From contig CANCVB010000009.1 of NCBI GenBank assembly GCA_947381415.1, forward strand, positions 26,627 through 90,626: DNA of 64,000 bases, written 5' to 3'. Of this stretch, positions 45,035 to 55,105 are shown piece after piece. The notes beneath the pieces were generated by a model. That model was not told the DNA's origin and did no database searches. It worked only from the letters and a program-made list of their open reading frames with translations. A program made the translations under genes and the position numbers. This stretch comes from Burkholderiales bacterium (GTDB taxonomy: Bacteria > Pseudomonadota > Gammaproteobacteria > Burkholderiales > Burkholderiaceae_C). Within the stretch, counting starts at the first letter, position 1. Each line of letters begins with the position of its first letter.

Positions 45035-46275
45035 GCACAGACAGCCAACTAGACCAGTGGATAGACGCCCATTTCGATGAACAAGTGAAGTTCTTGCAAG
45101 CATTGGTTCGCATTCCCACCGACACCCCACCCGGCAACAACACGCCTCACGCCTTGAAAACGGCAGATCTGCTGGCGCAAATGGGTTTGCCTTGTCAGCG
45201 CTATGAAGTGCCTGAAGCCGAAGTGAAAGCGCAAGGCTTGACGTCGATCACCAACTTGATTGTCAAGCGACACTATGGTGAGGGCTTGGTGATTGCACTT
45301 AACGCGCATGGCGATGTGGTTCCACCCGGTGAGGGTTGGACACATGACCCTTATGGGGGTGAAATCGTCGACGGCAAGATCTACGGGCGCGCAACAGCGG
45401 TCAGCAAATGTGATTTTTCAACTTTCACTTTTGCACTTCGTGCCTTAGAGGCTGTTGCCAAACCCACCAAGGGTCAGGTGGAACTGCAATTTACTTACGA
45501 TGAAGAATTTGGTGGCGAAGTTGGCCCAGGCTGGCTGTTGTCACACGGGTATACCAAGCCCGACTTGATGATTGCCGCAGGCTTTAGCTACCAAGTGATT
45601 ACCGCGCACAATGGTTGCTTGCAAATGGAAGTCACTGTCCACGGAAAAATGGCGCATGCGGCCATTCCCGACAGCGGTATTGATGCGCTGCAAGGTGCAG
45701 TTGCATTGCTGAATGCTTTGTATGCGCAAAACAGTTTGTACCAAAAAATCACCTCTGCAGTAGAAGGCATTAGCCATCCTTACCTCAATGTTGGCTTGAT
45801 TCAAGGTGGCACCAATACCAACGTGATTCCAGGCACTGTGGCCTTCAAATTAGACCGGCGCATGATCCCTGAAGAAGATCCGGTGCAAGTGGAAGCCTCG
45901 ATTCGCAAACTCTTGGAAGACACCGTTGCCGCTTACAACCGCCAGCGCGATCCAAGCCATGCCATACATATCGATGTCAGACGCATGCTCATGGCCCATG
46001 CCATGAAACCGCTGCCCGGTAACAAACCATTGGTAGATGCTTTGCAAAAACACGCCAGTGCGGTTTTTGGTGAAGCTATTCCTGCAGTGGGAACGCCTTT
46101 GTATACCGATGTTCGTTTGTATGTGGAACGCGGCATACCTGGAGTGATTTACGGCGCTGGGCCTCGAACCGTTTTAGAGTCACATGCCAAGCGAGCAGAT
46201 GAACGCTTGGACTTAGAGGACTTACGCAAAGCCACCAAAGTGATTGCCCGTACATTGGCGGATTTATTGCACTGA
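45031..46275 (+). CDS. M20 family metallopeptidase/amidohydrolase (ArgE/DapE-like)
   Basis: ALNAHGDVVPPGEGWTHDPYGGEIVDGKIYGRATAVSKCDFSTF; DEEFGGEVGPGWLL. GTG start overlapping upstream TGA. Confidence 0.88.
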   Translation: MSTDSQLDQWIDAHFDEQVKFLQALVRIPTDTPPGNNTPHALKTADLLAQMGLPCQRYEVPEAEVKAQGLTSITNLIVKRHYGEGLVIALNAHGDVVPPGEGWTHDPYGGEIVDGKIYGRATAVSKCDFSTFTFALRALEAVAKPTKGQVELQFTYDEEFGGEVGPGWLLSHGYTKPDLMIAAGFSYQVITAHNGCLQMEVTVHGKMAHAAIPDSGIDALQGAVALLNALYAQNSLYQKITSAVEGISHPYLNVGLIQGGTNTNVIPGTVAFKLDRRMIPEEDPVQVEASIRKLLEDTVAAYNRQRDPSHAIHIDVRRMLMAHAMKPLPGNKPLVDALQKHASAVFGEAIPAVGTPLYTDVRLYVERGIPGVIYGAGPRTVLESHAKRADERLDLEDLRKATKVIARTLADLLH

Positions 46276-46301
46276 AACAGAAGTCTTCAACCAAAGCCGG
46301 C

Positions 46302-47027
46302 TTACCGTAACGACATGTAGTCTGGCATCGCTGTCCAAGTGGTCTCAAAACTAGGGGTGGTACGTCGGGCCTGCGGCATCGTTTGGTTGAGGTAGAGCGC
46401 CAAACCTGCAGAGACACTGTCAATCAAAGGCACAGGGCATGTCGCCTGTAAATCTGCTGCATAACCGGCCAAACCTGCGCCACCCAAGATCACTGCTTTT
46501 GCCCCTGTTTCTGCAGCCTGTTGGCAAGCCTTTGACAAAACGCGCAAAGCCAGTTCTCGGTCGGCGAGCAACTGTGCGCCCGTCTCTTGAACCAAGGCAA
46601 TATGCTGCAAAAGAGAAGCAAAACCCAAACTCACGGCCAGTCGCTCTAGCATGGGTTTCCAACGGGTACCGCCGGTGACGATGGCAAAAGAACCGTATCG
46701 AGAAGCTTGGATAAACGAGGCCTCAGCAAGCCCAGTCACGGGACATGCACTGACCTCGCGCAACGCAAACAGCCCAGGGTCACCAAAACACGCAATGATG
46801 ACACCATCGGGTGAATGCGATTGGGAATGCAGATGGTGCGCCCATGCATCTAGCAAGGCATGACCCGCAACGGCGTGGCTGGCCTCACAAGCAATATAAG
46901 GGGCCCCGAATCGCGCATTGATGCAATCTAAATTGACATCGAGGGGCAAAAGGGTTTGCAAATGGGATTGCAGGCGTTGGGTCGTGGCTTGCCCAGTGTT
47001 GGGATTGATGACCAATAAACGCCGCAC
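46302..47027 (-). CDS. Aspartate/glutamate/hydantoin racemase family protein
   Basis: LLVINPNTGQATTQRLQSHL, GVIIACFGDPGLFALREVSACPVTGLAEASFIQA, AVILGGAGLAGYAADLQ. Confidence 0.9.
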   Translation of the reverse strand: MRRLLVINPNTGQATTQRLQSHLQTLLPLDVNLDCINARFGAPYIACEASHAVAGHALLDAWAHHLHSQSHSPDGVIIACFGDPGLFALREVSACPVTGLAEASFIQASRYGSFAIVTGGTRWKPMLERLAVSLGFASLLQHIALVQETGAQLLADRELALRVLSKACQQAAETGAKAVILGGAGLAGYAADLQATCPVPLIDSVSAGLALYLNQTMPQARRTTPSFETTWTAMPDYMSLR

Positions 47028-47033
47028 TGCTGT

Positions 47034-47771
47034 TCAATCTTGCAAGAGTTGCTCAAGGTCCACCGATTGCACATGGGCCAGCGTGAAATTGAGTTGGCTC
47101 TCAATGGTGTGAAGATGTGCCACCATTTGCTTGGGCGCTTCAATTGGGTCGCGCAAGCGAATCGCATCCAGCAGCTTTTTATGCTCCAAACACCCACATG
47201 CCGCATGCTGTCGCCGCAAACTGGGGTCACGCGAACCCCAGGCCATGAGAATGAGCGAATTGCGCGAAATCAGTTCGTGCATCATTCGACCAAAGGTTTC
47301 ATGACCTGCGATTTCAGATATGTACAAATGGAATTCACCTGACAAACGAATGGCTGTGTGCCAGTCACCCGCTTCTTGCGCCTGCGCCTCTTGCGAGAGC
47401 ATTCTGGACAAATGCGCAATATCGTGGGCATGGGCTTTTTCCATGAAACGTACAACCAGCACAGGCTCAATCAAACGCCGAGCCTCAAAAACTTCGATGG
47501 ACTCTTGCTGTGTGGGCTGAGAAACCGAGGCACCACGGTTATGCGTCAAGGTAATGATGCGTTCATTGGCCAGGCGAACCAATATAGGCTTGATTCGGGT
47601 GCGCGAAACACCAAAAATACCGCACAACCTGTCCTCGGTCAGTCGGGTGCCAGGCGGTAAGCGGTGATCCAACACAGATTCAACGATGCGCTCGTAGATA
47701 GCCTGATCGCTCCAAGCCACATGCTCGTCCCTCACCGCAGGGTTACTCAACCACGTCTCCTGCGTAACCAA
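47034..47771 (-). CDS. GntR family transcriptional regulator (FCD domain)
   Basis: AIYERIVESVLDHRLPPGTRLTEDRLCGIFGVSRTRIKPILVRLANERII. Confidence 0.93.
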   Translation of the reverse strand: MVTQETWLSNPAVRDEHVAWSDQAIYERIVESVLDHRLPPGTRLTEDRLCGIFGVSRTRIKPILVRLANERIITLTHNRGASVSQPTQQESIEVFEARRLIEPVLVVRFMEKAHAHDIAHLSRMLSQEAQAQEAGDWHTAIRLSGEFHLYISEIAGHETFGRMMHELISRNSLILMAWGSRDPSLRRQHAACGCLEHKKLLDAIRLRDPIEAPKQMVAHLHTIESQLNFTLAHVQSVDLEQLLQD

Positions 47772-48631
47772 GCACCGGTAGCCAAAGCCACACCAATCAC
47801 CGCAAAAGAAATCAAGGTGGTGACACTGCCCAAGGCGTAAATGGCGGGATTGGTGACGGTGGTTGTCAAACCTTGCAATTCAAGTGGCAAGGTGTTGACG
47901 TCCCCAATCGCCTGTGAGGTGCGGGCAATCTCATCCCAGCTCAAGGTGAAACCAAACATTCCCACACCCACCACGGAAGGGGCAATCAATGGAAACACCA
48001 CATGCTTGAAAGTTTGCCAAGGTGTCGCTCCCAAGTCTTGCGCCGCTTCTTCATAGGCAGGGTTAAAGCGGTTGAAGACGGCAAACATGATGAGTAAACC
48101 AAACGGCAAGGTCCATGTGAGGTGCGCACCCATGGCAGAGGTAAACAAACCTAAAGAGGTTCCAAAACTCTCCAGCGTCTCAGTCATGCCGGCAATGTCC
48201 AACAAGGACTTGATGCCACTGTCCATCAAGCGGAATTGAAGACCAATACCCAGTGACACGATGATGGAAGGCATGATCAGGCTGGCAACGGTGACATAAA
48301 ACAAAGCGTCACCACCGCGCAATTTTTTACGAAAAGCCAGACCAGCCAAGACCGACATCAGCATGGTCAATGTCATAACCACAGCGCCCAGCAACAAAGA
48401 ACGTTTAAATGCGGCGCCAATATCCACCACCCCTAGACCCTCGGCCAGTTTGTAAAACCAATGCAATGACATGCCTCGCAATGGGAATGTCAAGCCACCC
48501 TCGGGGCCTTGAAAACTCAAAATGAAAATAGTGATCATGGGGCCGTATAAAAACAGCACAAAGGCAGCAAACACAGCCAGCAATCCCCAAAAACCAGCAG
48601 GCTTCTTGCGCGCGTAAGAAACATGGGCCAT
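47747..48631 (-). CDS. ABC transporter permease (PotC-like)
   Basis: YEEAAQDLGATPWQTFKHVVFPLIAPSVVGVGMFGFTLSWDEI (EAA loop). Confidence 0.92.
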   Translation of the reverse strand: MAHVSYARKKPAGFWGLLAVFAAFVLFLYGPMITIFILSFQGPEGGLTFPLRGMSLHWFYKLAEGLGVVDIGAAFKRSLLLGAVVMTLTMLMSVLAGLAFRKKLRGGDALFYVTVASLIMPSIIVSLGIGLQFRLMDSGIKSLLDIAGMTETLESFGTSLGLFTSAMGAHLTWTLPFGLLIMFAVFNRFNPAYEEAAQDLGATPWQTFKHVVFPLIAPSVVGVGMFGFTLSWDEIARTSQAIGDVNTLPLELQGLTTTVTNPAIYALGSVTTLISFAVIGVALATGAWLRRRRG

Positions 48632-48633
48632 GG

Positions 48634-49548
48634 TTAAAGTTCCTTGCGAATATCAACCAAACGGGTCAAACCCCAAATGATCATCAACACCACCAACAGC
48701 AAAATCACCGCATTGGCAGCGGCCAGCGGAAACTGCAAAAATGAAGTCTGCACTTGGATGATTTTGCCAACCGAGGCAATTTGCTGCCCGCCCATCACGC
48801 CAATGGTGACGAAGTCGCCCATGACGATGGTGATGACAAAAATAGAGCCGATGATGATGCCCGTGCGTGACAAAGGCACAATGACATTCCACAAAGTCTG
48901 CCAAGGTGTGGCCCCGGTGTCATAAGCCGCTTCAATCAGTGAGCGGTCTATGCGCATCATGGAGTTAAAAATTGGCACGATCATGAACATGGTGTAGAGA
49001 TGCACAAAAGCCAACACCACAGAAAATTCAGAAAATAACAGCCACTCAACGGGCTGGCTGACCAAGCCCATGCTTAACAAGGTTTGGTTGACCAAACCAT
49101 TGCGACCGAGCAAGGGAATCCAAGAGATCATGCGAATCACATTCGATGTCCAAAAAGGAACGGTACACAAGACAAAAAGCAAGGTCTGGGTCGCAGATGA
49201 CTCCACACAAAAGGCCAAAAAGTAAGCGATTGCAAAACCCAATAACAAGGTGATGGCCCACACCATCAAACTGATGCTGATGGTGGACCAATAGGTTTTC
49301 AAGGTCACACAAACATCGCCATAGTCATTCAAACTGGAGCAGCCTTCAAAAATACTGAAGTAGCTGTGCAGCGTGAAGGTAGGAATCATTTCATATTCAT
49401 TGAATTCCCAGAAACTGACCATGAAGATCAGTCCCAAGGGAATCAAAAAGAACAGCAGAAACACCAACGAATATGGCGTAGCTTGCCATCGTGCCAAGAT
49501 CCTCCAAGAGGTGGATGACGGCGTTGTGGTGATCTGCTGTGTTGACAT
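48634..49548 (-). CDS. ABC transporter permease (PotB-like)
   Basis: LIEAAYDTGATPWQTLWNVIVPLSRTGIIIGSIFVITIVMGDFVT. Confidence 0.92.
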   Translation of the reverse strand: MSTQQITTTPSSTSWRILARWQATPYSLVFLLFFLIPLGLIFMVSFWEFNEYEMIPTFTLHSYFSIFEGCSSLNDYGDVCVTLKTYWSTISISLMVWAITLLLGFAIAYFLAFCVESSATQTLLFVLCTVPFWTSNVIRMISWIPLLGRNGLVNQTLLSMGLVSQPVEWLLFSEFSVVLAFVHLYTMFMIVPIFNSMMRIDRSLIEAAYDTGATPWQTLWNVIVPLSRTGIIIGSIFVITIVMGDFVTIGVMGGQQIASVGKIIQVQTSFLQFPLAAANAVILLLVVLMIIWGLTRLVDIRKEL

Positions 49549-49563
49549 GTCAGTTTGGGTTCA

Positions 49564-50838
49564 TCAAGCGGCGACGAACTCGTTCCATTTCTTGACCATG
49601 TACTCGTTTTCGTCCATCACGGCATTCCAGCAAGCGATGCCACCCATGCGGGTTTCATAGCTGCCGCCGTCACGCACGCTGCCTGCTTTGGCCAGCAAAT
49701 CACCGTTGGGAGACTTGATGTCTTTGGCCGCAGGTTTGCCTTCCATCCAGTAGGCCCACTCGTAGGCTTCCATTTTGGCTTTGGCTGTGTCCAACACGGC
49801 ACTGTAATAACCTTGACGGTTCAGGTAAGCACCTGCCCAGCCGTCGAGGAACCAGTTGATGAACTCGTATACGCCGTCGGCTTTTTTGCCAGTGACTGAC
49901 TTGGGTACGCCGAAACCTGCAGCCCATGCGCGGTATCCCTCTTTGAGCGGCTGGAAAACGCAATCAATGCCTTTGGTGCGAACTGCAGTCACAGCAGGCG
50001 ACCACATGGACTGAATCACCACTTCACCAGACGCCATCAGGTTGACAGATTCATTGAAGTCTTTCCACAACGCACGGAATTGACCTGCTTTTTTGGCTTC
50101 AATCAAGGTCTTGATGGTCAGGTCGATCTCGGCTTTGGTCATGTTGCCCTTGTCGGGGTATTTGTAAATGCCCTTGGCTTCCACCACCATGGCGGCATCC
50201 ATGATGCCGATGGATGGGATGTTCAAAATAGCTGCCTTGCCCTTGAATTCAGGGTTGAGCAATTCAGCCCATGAGGTGATGGGACGTTTGATCAAGTCGG
50301 GACGAATACCCAAGGTGTCAGCGTTGTACACCGTGGGGATCAGTGTCATGTACTGTGTGGGTGTGGCAGAGAAGGTCTTGCTGTCAGGTTTGTCCAAGTA
50401 CATGACTTTCTTGGGGGCGGTACCTTGGTCACCGACTTTTTTACCAGCGACTTCGCCTTTGGTAAACAAAGTGGTGATCTTGTCAGCGTTTTTGATGCGC
50501 TTGGTGTCAATGCCAAGCAAGTTACCAGTGGGAACGATCTTCTTCAAAGAGAAGTACTCGGTGTCGATCAAATCAAATGAGTTGGGTGCGGTCACGGCAC
50601 GCTTGGTCACGTCATCGGTGGTCACAGCCACATATTGAATTTCAATGCCTGTATCGGCTTTGAATTTCTCGGCGATGGTTTTGTCTTGGTTCACAGCGGT
50701 ACCGAGGTAGCGCAACACGATTTTTTCACTGGCGTGCACTGAGGGGAAAATACCGCTAGCCAAAATCGCTGCAGTACCTTTCAGTACGGCGCGGCGATCT
50801 GTCGCCACTTGATCTACAGAGGTTTTTTCGTCTTTCAT
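49564..50838 (-). CDS. ABC transporter extracellular solute-binding protein (PotD-like), Tat signal
   Basis: TDRRAVLKGTAAILASG twin-arginine signal; PotD-like GPA architecture. Confidence 0.88.
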   Translation of the reverse strand: MKDEKTSVDQVATDRRAVLKGTAAILASGIFPSVHASEKIVLRYLGTAVNQDKTIAEKFKADTGIEIQYVAVTTDDVTKRAVTAPNSFDLIDTEYFSLKKIVPTGNLLGIDTKRIKNADKITTLFTKGEVAGKKVGDQGTAPKKVMYLDKPDSKTFSATPTQYMTLIPTVYNADTLGIRPDLIKRPITSWAELLNPEFKGKAAILNIPSIGIMDAAMVVEAKGIYKYPDKGNMTKAEIDLTIKTLIEAKKAGQFRALWKDFNESVNLMASGEVVIQSMWSPAVTAVRTKGIDCVFQPLKEGYRAWAAGFGVPKSVTGKKADGVYEFINWFLDGWAGAYLNRQGYYSAVLDTAKAKMEAYEWAYWMEGKPAAKDIKSPNGDLLAKAGSVRDGGSYETRMGGIACWNAVMDENEYMVKKWNEFVAA

Positions 50839-50897
50839 GGTCTTCCTTTTACTGAGTTAAAACCTGAGATCGTCAGGCGGCGATGGGGATGAATTGA

Positions 50898-51917
50898 TCA
50901 ATGAGGGGACAACACGTGCGCATCCACTTCACTCCATTGCAAGTGGTAGGTTTGTCCAGCAAGCCACTGTGAATTGACTTTGGCCTCAGGCAACATGACG
51001 CTCATGGGTTCACCCTGTGCGTCTTGCGGCTGAAAAGCCAAAAGGCAGAAACTGCCCTGAAATTCAATATCAATCAGGGATGCTCGCATGCCTGGTTGGC
51101 TGCTGATGTTGTTTGGTTCCTGCACATCAATCTTGTCGCTGCGAACGGCCACCAAACCTTGCGATGTTTTCACCAGGTTATGACCACCCATGAAGCGGGC
51201 CACAAATTCCGAAGCCGGACGGTTGAAAACTTCTTGCGGTGAACCCGCTTGCTCAATGCGGCCATGGTTCATGACCACCATGGTGTCGGCCAAAGCCATG
51301 GCTTCTTCTTGCGAATGCGTGACATGGATAAAGGTCAAGCCCAGTTCTTTTTGCCAGCGACGCAACTCGGCGCGCATTTGAATACGAAGAAAGGGGTCTA
51401 GCGCCGACAAAGGCTCGTCAAGCAACAGCACACGGGGCTCCATGATGAGGGCACGTGCCAAGGCAATGCGCTGTTGCTGGCCACCAGAGAGTTCTGACGG
51501 AAAACGCTGTGCATAGGATTGCATAGCCACGCGCTCCAACAATGCGTGGGCACGTTGGTGACGCTCAGCCTTGCCCACACCGCGCATCTTCAAGCTAAAA
51601 GCAACGTTGTCCAGTGAATTCAGATGAGGAAACAAGGCATAACTCTGAAACATCATGGCCGTACCGCGTTCCGCGGCAGTGGCGTGGGTGATGTTTCGAC
51701 CACCCAAAATCACATCACCCGAAGTCACCACCTCATGGCCTGCGACCATACGCAGCGTGGAGGTCTTACCGCAACCCGAGGGCCCCAATAGACAGCAATA
51801 GTGGTTGGTGGGCACCTTTAAATCGATGCTGTCGACAGCAATGCTGTCTGCGCTGTAATGCTTAGACAACGCAATCAGCTCTAAGGTGTTGTCTTTGGTG
51901 TTTGGTGACAGAGGCAT
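50898..51917 (-). CDS. ABC transporter ATP-binding protein (PotA-like)
   Basis: LLGPSGCGKTSTLRMVAG, LSGGQQQRIALARAL, LLLDEPLSALD, TOBE-like C terminus. Confidence 0.95.
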   Translation of the reverse strand: MPLSPNTKDNTLELIALSKHYSADSIAVDSIDLKVPTNHYCCLLGPSGCGKTSTLRMVAGHEVVTSGDVILGGRNITHATAAERGTAMMFQSYALFPHLNSLDNVAFSLKMRGVGKAERHQRAHALLERVAMQSYAQRFPSELSGGQQQRIALARALIMEPRVLLLDEPLSALDPFLRIQMRAELRRWQKELGLTFIHVTHSQEEAMALADTMVVMNHGRIEQAGSPQEVFNRPASEFVARFMGGHNLVKTSQGLVAVRSDKIDVQEPNNISSQPGMRASLIDIEFQGSFCLLAFQPQDAQGEPMSVMLPEAKVNSQWLAGQTYHLQWSEVDAHVLSPH

Positions 51918-52112
51918 ACATTTCCCTAGCAATCAAGATGCCAAGTGATTTTGGCCTGTTTGTATGCAAAGATAATCGAAATTGCATTCAATCGGTGCCA
52001 ATTTCGGAATTTAATCGCACAAAATGGGTGCAAAACTAGGGTAAACGATAGGCATCGAGCACCAAATCGGGGCTGCATCACAAGCGCGTCGACACAGCCA
52101 TTTGAAGCGACA

Positions 52113-52778
52113 ATGCAAGCAAGCTTTCTACATCAGACCATGCAACAAGATCCCTTTGTACACGTCATTTCACACCCCTTGGTACAGCATAAATTGACCT
52201 TGATGCGGCGCAAGGATGCCAGCACCAGCAGTTTCAGACGTCTTCTCAATGAGTTATCCATGCTCATGGCTTATGAAGTGACGCGCGACATGGAAATCAG
52301 CTATGTCTCGATTGAAACGCCGATGGAGACCATGCAAGCGCCTAGCATCGATGGAAAAAAACTCGCTCTGATCAGCATTTTGCGAGCCGGCACGGGTATT
52401 TTGGACGGCATGCTGCAAGTCGTGCCTGGGGCACGCGTGGGTCACATAGGTATTTACCGAAATCCCGATACCTTGCAAGCGGTAGAGTATTTTTTCAAAG
52501 TCCCCCAAAACATGCCTGAACGCGATGTGATTGTGGTGGACCCCATGCTGGCGACTGGTAATTCAGCGGTAGCCGCCATCACACGCATCAAACTGACGCA
52601 ACCCAAGTCCCTCAAATTTTTGTGCTTGCTCACCTGCCCAGAAGGTGTTGCCGCCATGCGCCATGCGCATCCCGATGTACCGATTTACACCGCAGCCATT
52701 GATCGTCAACTGAATGAGGATGGCTACATATTGCCAGGCTTGGGAGATGCGGGCGACCGTATTTTTGGAACCAAATAA
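52113..52778 (+). CDS. upp: Uracil phosphoribosyltransferase
   Basis: [84 protein letters not shown]. Start by ATG 52113 (52140 possible). Confidence 0.96.
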   Translation: MQASFLHQTMQQDPFVHVISHPLVQHKLTLMRRKDASTSSFRRLLNELSMLMAYEVTRDMEISYVSIETPMETMQAPSIDGKKLALISILRAGTGILDGMLQVVPGARVGHIGIYRNPDTLQAVEYFFKVPQNMPERDVIVVDPMLATGNSAVAAITRIKLTQPKSLKFLCLLTCPEGVAAMRHAHPDVPIYTAAIDRQLNEDGYILPGLGDAGDRIFGTK

Positions 52779-53656
52779 TGTTGACACTTCGCTCTTTGCT
52801 TTTTGTCCCTGGGGACAGTGAAAAAAAACTGGCCAAAGGTATCACCACTTCTGCAGATGCGTTGATACTCGATCTTGAAGACTCTGTTGCACCCGAACGC
52901 ACCGCCATTGCCAGACACATGGTCGCCGATTTTTTGAGTGCCCATACAAACCGAGCACAGCAACAACTGTGGGTTCGCATCAACCCTTTACAGAGCCAAG
53001 AAGCGCTTACCGATTTGGCGGCGGTCATGGCAGGCAAACCCGATGGCATCATGCTGCCCAAGCCCTTGAACGGTCAGCATGCGCTGCAGCTCGATCACTA
53101 TTTATCTGCCCTGGAATCACGTGAAGGTTTGGTTTTGGGCTCGACCCGAATCATTCCTGTTGCAACAGAAATGCCTGGCGCTTTGTTTGATTTGCAGTCG
53201 TATGCGGGATCCACCAAGCGACTACAAGGCTTGACGTGGGGCGCAGAAGATTTGGCCACGGCAATAGGCGCAAGCACCAACCGTGAAGCGTCTGGGGAAT
53301 TCACCTTTACCTATAAATTGGCCCGCTCATTGTGCTTGTTGGCCTCAGCCCATGCGCAGATTCAAGCCATCGACACTTTATCGGTAGATTTCAAAAACAT
53401 TCAAGCCTTGGCGGACGATGTGCAACGGGCAAGAACCGAAGGTTTCAGTGGCAAGCTGGCCATACACCCTGATCAGGTGGATGTGATCAACCAAGGTTTC
53501 ACGCCGTCAGCTCAAGATATCAGCCATGCACAACGCATCGTGGACGCTTTTGCGCAAGCCCAGGGTGCGGGCGCTGTTCAATTGGACGGCAAAATGGTGG
53601 ATAAACCTCACCTTACCCAAGCACTGCGCTTGTTGAATCTCTCTGGGAAACACTGA
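52778..53656 (+). CDS. CoA ester lyase, CitE/HpcH family
   Basis: LRSLLFVPGDSEKKLAKGITTSADALILDLEDSVAPERTAIAR, GLTWGAEDLATAIGAS, FSGKLAIHPDQVDVIN. Confidence 0.94.
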   Translation: MLTLRSLLFVPGDSEKKLAKGITTSADALILDLEDSVAPERTAIARHMVADFLSAHTNRAQQQLWVRINPLQSQEALTDLAAVMAGKPDGIMLPKPLNGQHALQLDHYLSALESREGLVLGSTRIIPVATEMPGALFDLQSYAGSTKRLQGLTWGAEDLATAIGASTNREASGEFTFTYKLARSLCLLASAHAQIQAIDTLSVDFKNIQALADDVQRARTEGFSGKLAIHPDQVDVINQGFTPSAQDISHAQRIVDAFAQAQGAGAVQLDGKMVDKPHLTQALRLLNLSGKH

Positions 53657-54123
53657 TGGCTGGTTTGTACTTTGAAGCTTTTTATGTCGGGCAAGTTTTT
53701 CAACATGCCATTCGCCGCACAGTCAGTGAGATGGACAATGTGATGTTTTCCGCCCTGACCCACAACCCAGCGGCCTTGCACCTTGACGAAGAGTATTGCA
53801 AACACCACACCGAATTCGGCCAACGCATCGTCAACAGTGTTTTTACACTGGGTTTGATTGTGGGGGTGTCCGTGGGTGACACCACCTTAGGCACAACCGT
53901 GGCCAACCTGGGCTGGGATGAGGTACGCTTTCCTAAACCCCTGTTTCACGGGGACACGGTCAGGGTAGAAACCGAAGTGCTCGAACTCAGAGAAAGCCAA
54001 TCTCGACCACGCAACGGTATTGTGATTTTTGCCCACAGAGGCTTTAACCAACACAACGAATTGATTGCCTCCTGCAAACGCTCAGCCCTGATGCTGAAAA
54101 CACCAACGGATGTCAGCACATGA
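53656..54123 (+). CDS. MaoC family dehydratase
   Basis: SEMDNVMFSALTHNPAALHLDEEYCKHHTEFGQRIVNSVFTLGLIVG, VRFPKPLFHGDTVRVETEV. Confidence 0.93.
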   Translation: MAGLYFEAFYVGQVFQHAIRRTVSEMDNVMFSALTHNPAALHLDEEYCKHHTEFGQRIVNSVFTLGLIVGVSVGDTTLGTTVANLGWDEVRFPKPLFHGDTVRVETEVLELRESQSRPRNGIVIFAHRGFNQHNELIASCKRSALMLKTPTDVST

Positions 54124-54824
54124 ACTATCTCTTTGAACCACAACCCATCGTGGGACTGCCTATCGCTGGTCAATCCACCTACTTTCCGGTCAGGCGCGTG
54201 TATTGCGTAGGCCGAAATTACGCAGCCCACGCCAGGGAAATGGGCTTCGACCCCGACCGAGAACCCCCTTTCTTTTTTTGTAAAGCCAACGATGCCCAAT
54301 CGGTGGTGGTGGTGGCTGCCAATGAAACCATTTCTGTGCCCTACCCTTCTTTAACCCAAAACTACCACTATGAAATTGAGTTGGTGGTCGCCATTGGCAA
54401 GGCTGGAAAAAATATCGCCATTGACCAAGCTGCTGACCACATACTGGGTTATGCCGTGGGCTTGGACATGACGCGCAGAGACCTGCAAATCAAAATGCGT
54501 GAACAAGGACGGCCTTGGGAAATTGGCAAAGCCTTTGATTACGCCGCACCTGTGGGTGTATTGCATCTCAAGTCTGAGACGGGCGAAATCCATTCTGGTG
54601 ACATTTCTTTAAGCGTGAATGGTGAAGTCAAACAGCAAAGCAATATTTCCCATTTGATTTGGTCTGTCAATGAAACCATCGCCAATCTTTCCACCCTTTT
54701 TGAACTGCACCCCGGTGACCTGATTTTCAGCGGCACACCCGAGGGCGTCGGTCCGGTCCAAGCGGGCGACACCATGCATGGGCTTATTCAAGGTCTTTCA
54801 CCGCTTTCAGTCAAGGTTACGTAA
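54120..54824 (+). CDS. Fumarylacetoacetate hydrolase family protein
   Basis: VYCVGRNYAAHAREMGFDPDREPPFFFCKANDAQSVV, YHYEIELVVAIGKAGKNI, FSGTPEGVGPVQAGD. Confidence 0.94.
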   Translation: MNYLFEPQPIVGLPIAGQSTYFPVRRVYCVGRNYAAHAREMGFDPDREPPFFFCKANDAQSVVVVAANETISVPYPSLTQNYHYEIELVVAIGKAGKNIAIDQAADHILGYAVGLDMTRRDLQIKMREQGRPWEIGKAFDYAAPVGVLHLKSETGEIHSGDISLSVNGEVKQQSNISHLIWSVNETIANLSTLFELHPGDLIFSGTPEGVGPVQAGDTMHGLIQGLSPLSVKVT

Positions 54825-55105
54825 TGAGCACACCCACTTTAGAGTCTTTCACTTCACAAGCCATGGACGAAGGTTTTGATGAAATTTTGGTTCGCGAATG
54901 GGCGCCAGATTTGAAAATAGATACACATACGCATCCATTTGATGTGAGTGCCTATGTACAGCGTGGGGAGTATTGGTTAACGGTGGGAGAAAAAGTCACA
55001 CACCTCAAGGCCGGAGACTATTTTCGACTTGCCCGCAACATTGCGCATGCAGAGTTATATGGCGCTGAAGGCGCCACGGTGTGGGTTGCTCGCGCCAACC
55101 ATTGA
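54824..55105 (+). CDS. Cupin-domain protein
   Basis: DTHTHPFDVSAYVQRGEYWLTVGEKVTHLKAGDYFRLARNIAHAELYG. Confidence 0.85.
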   Translation: MSTPTLESFTSQAMDEGFDEILVREWAPDLKIDTHTHPFDVSAYVQRGEYWLTVGEKVTHLKAGDYFRLARNIAHAELYGAEGATVWVARANH

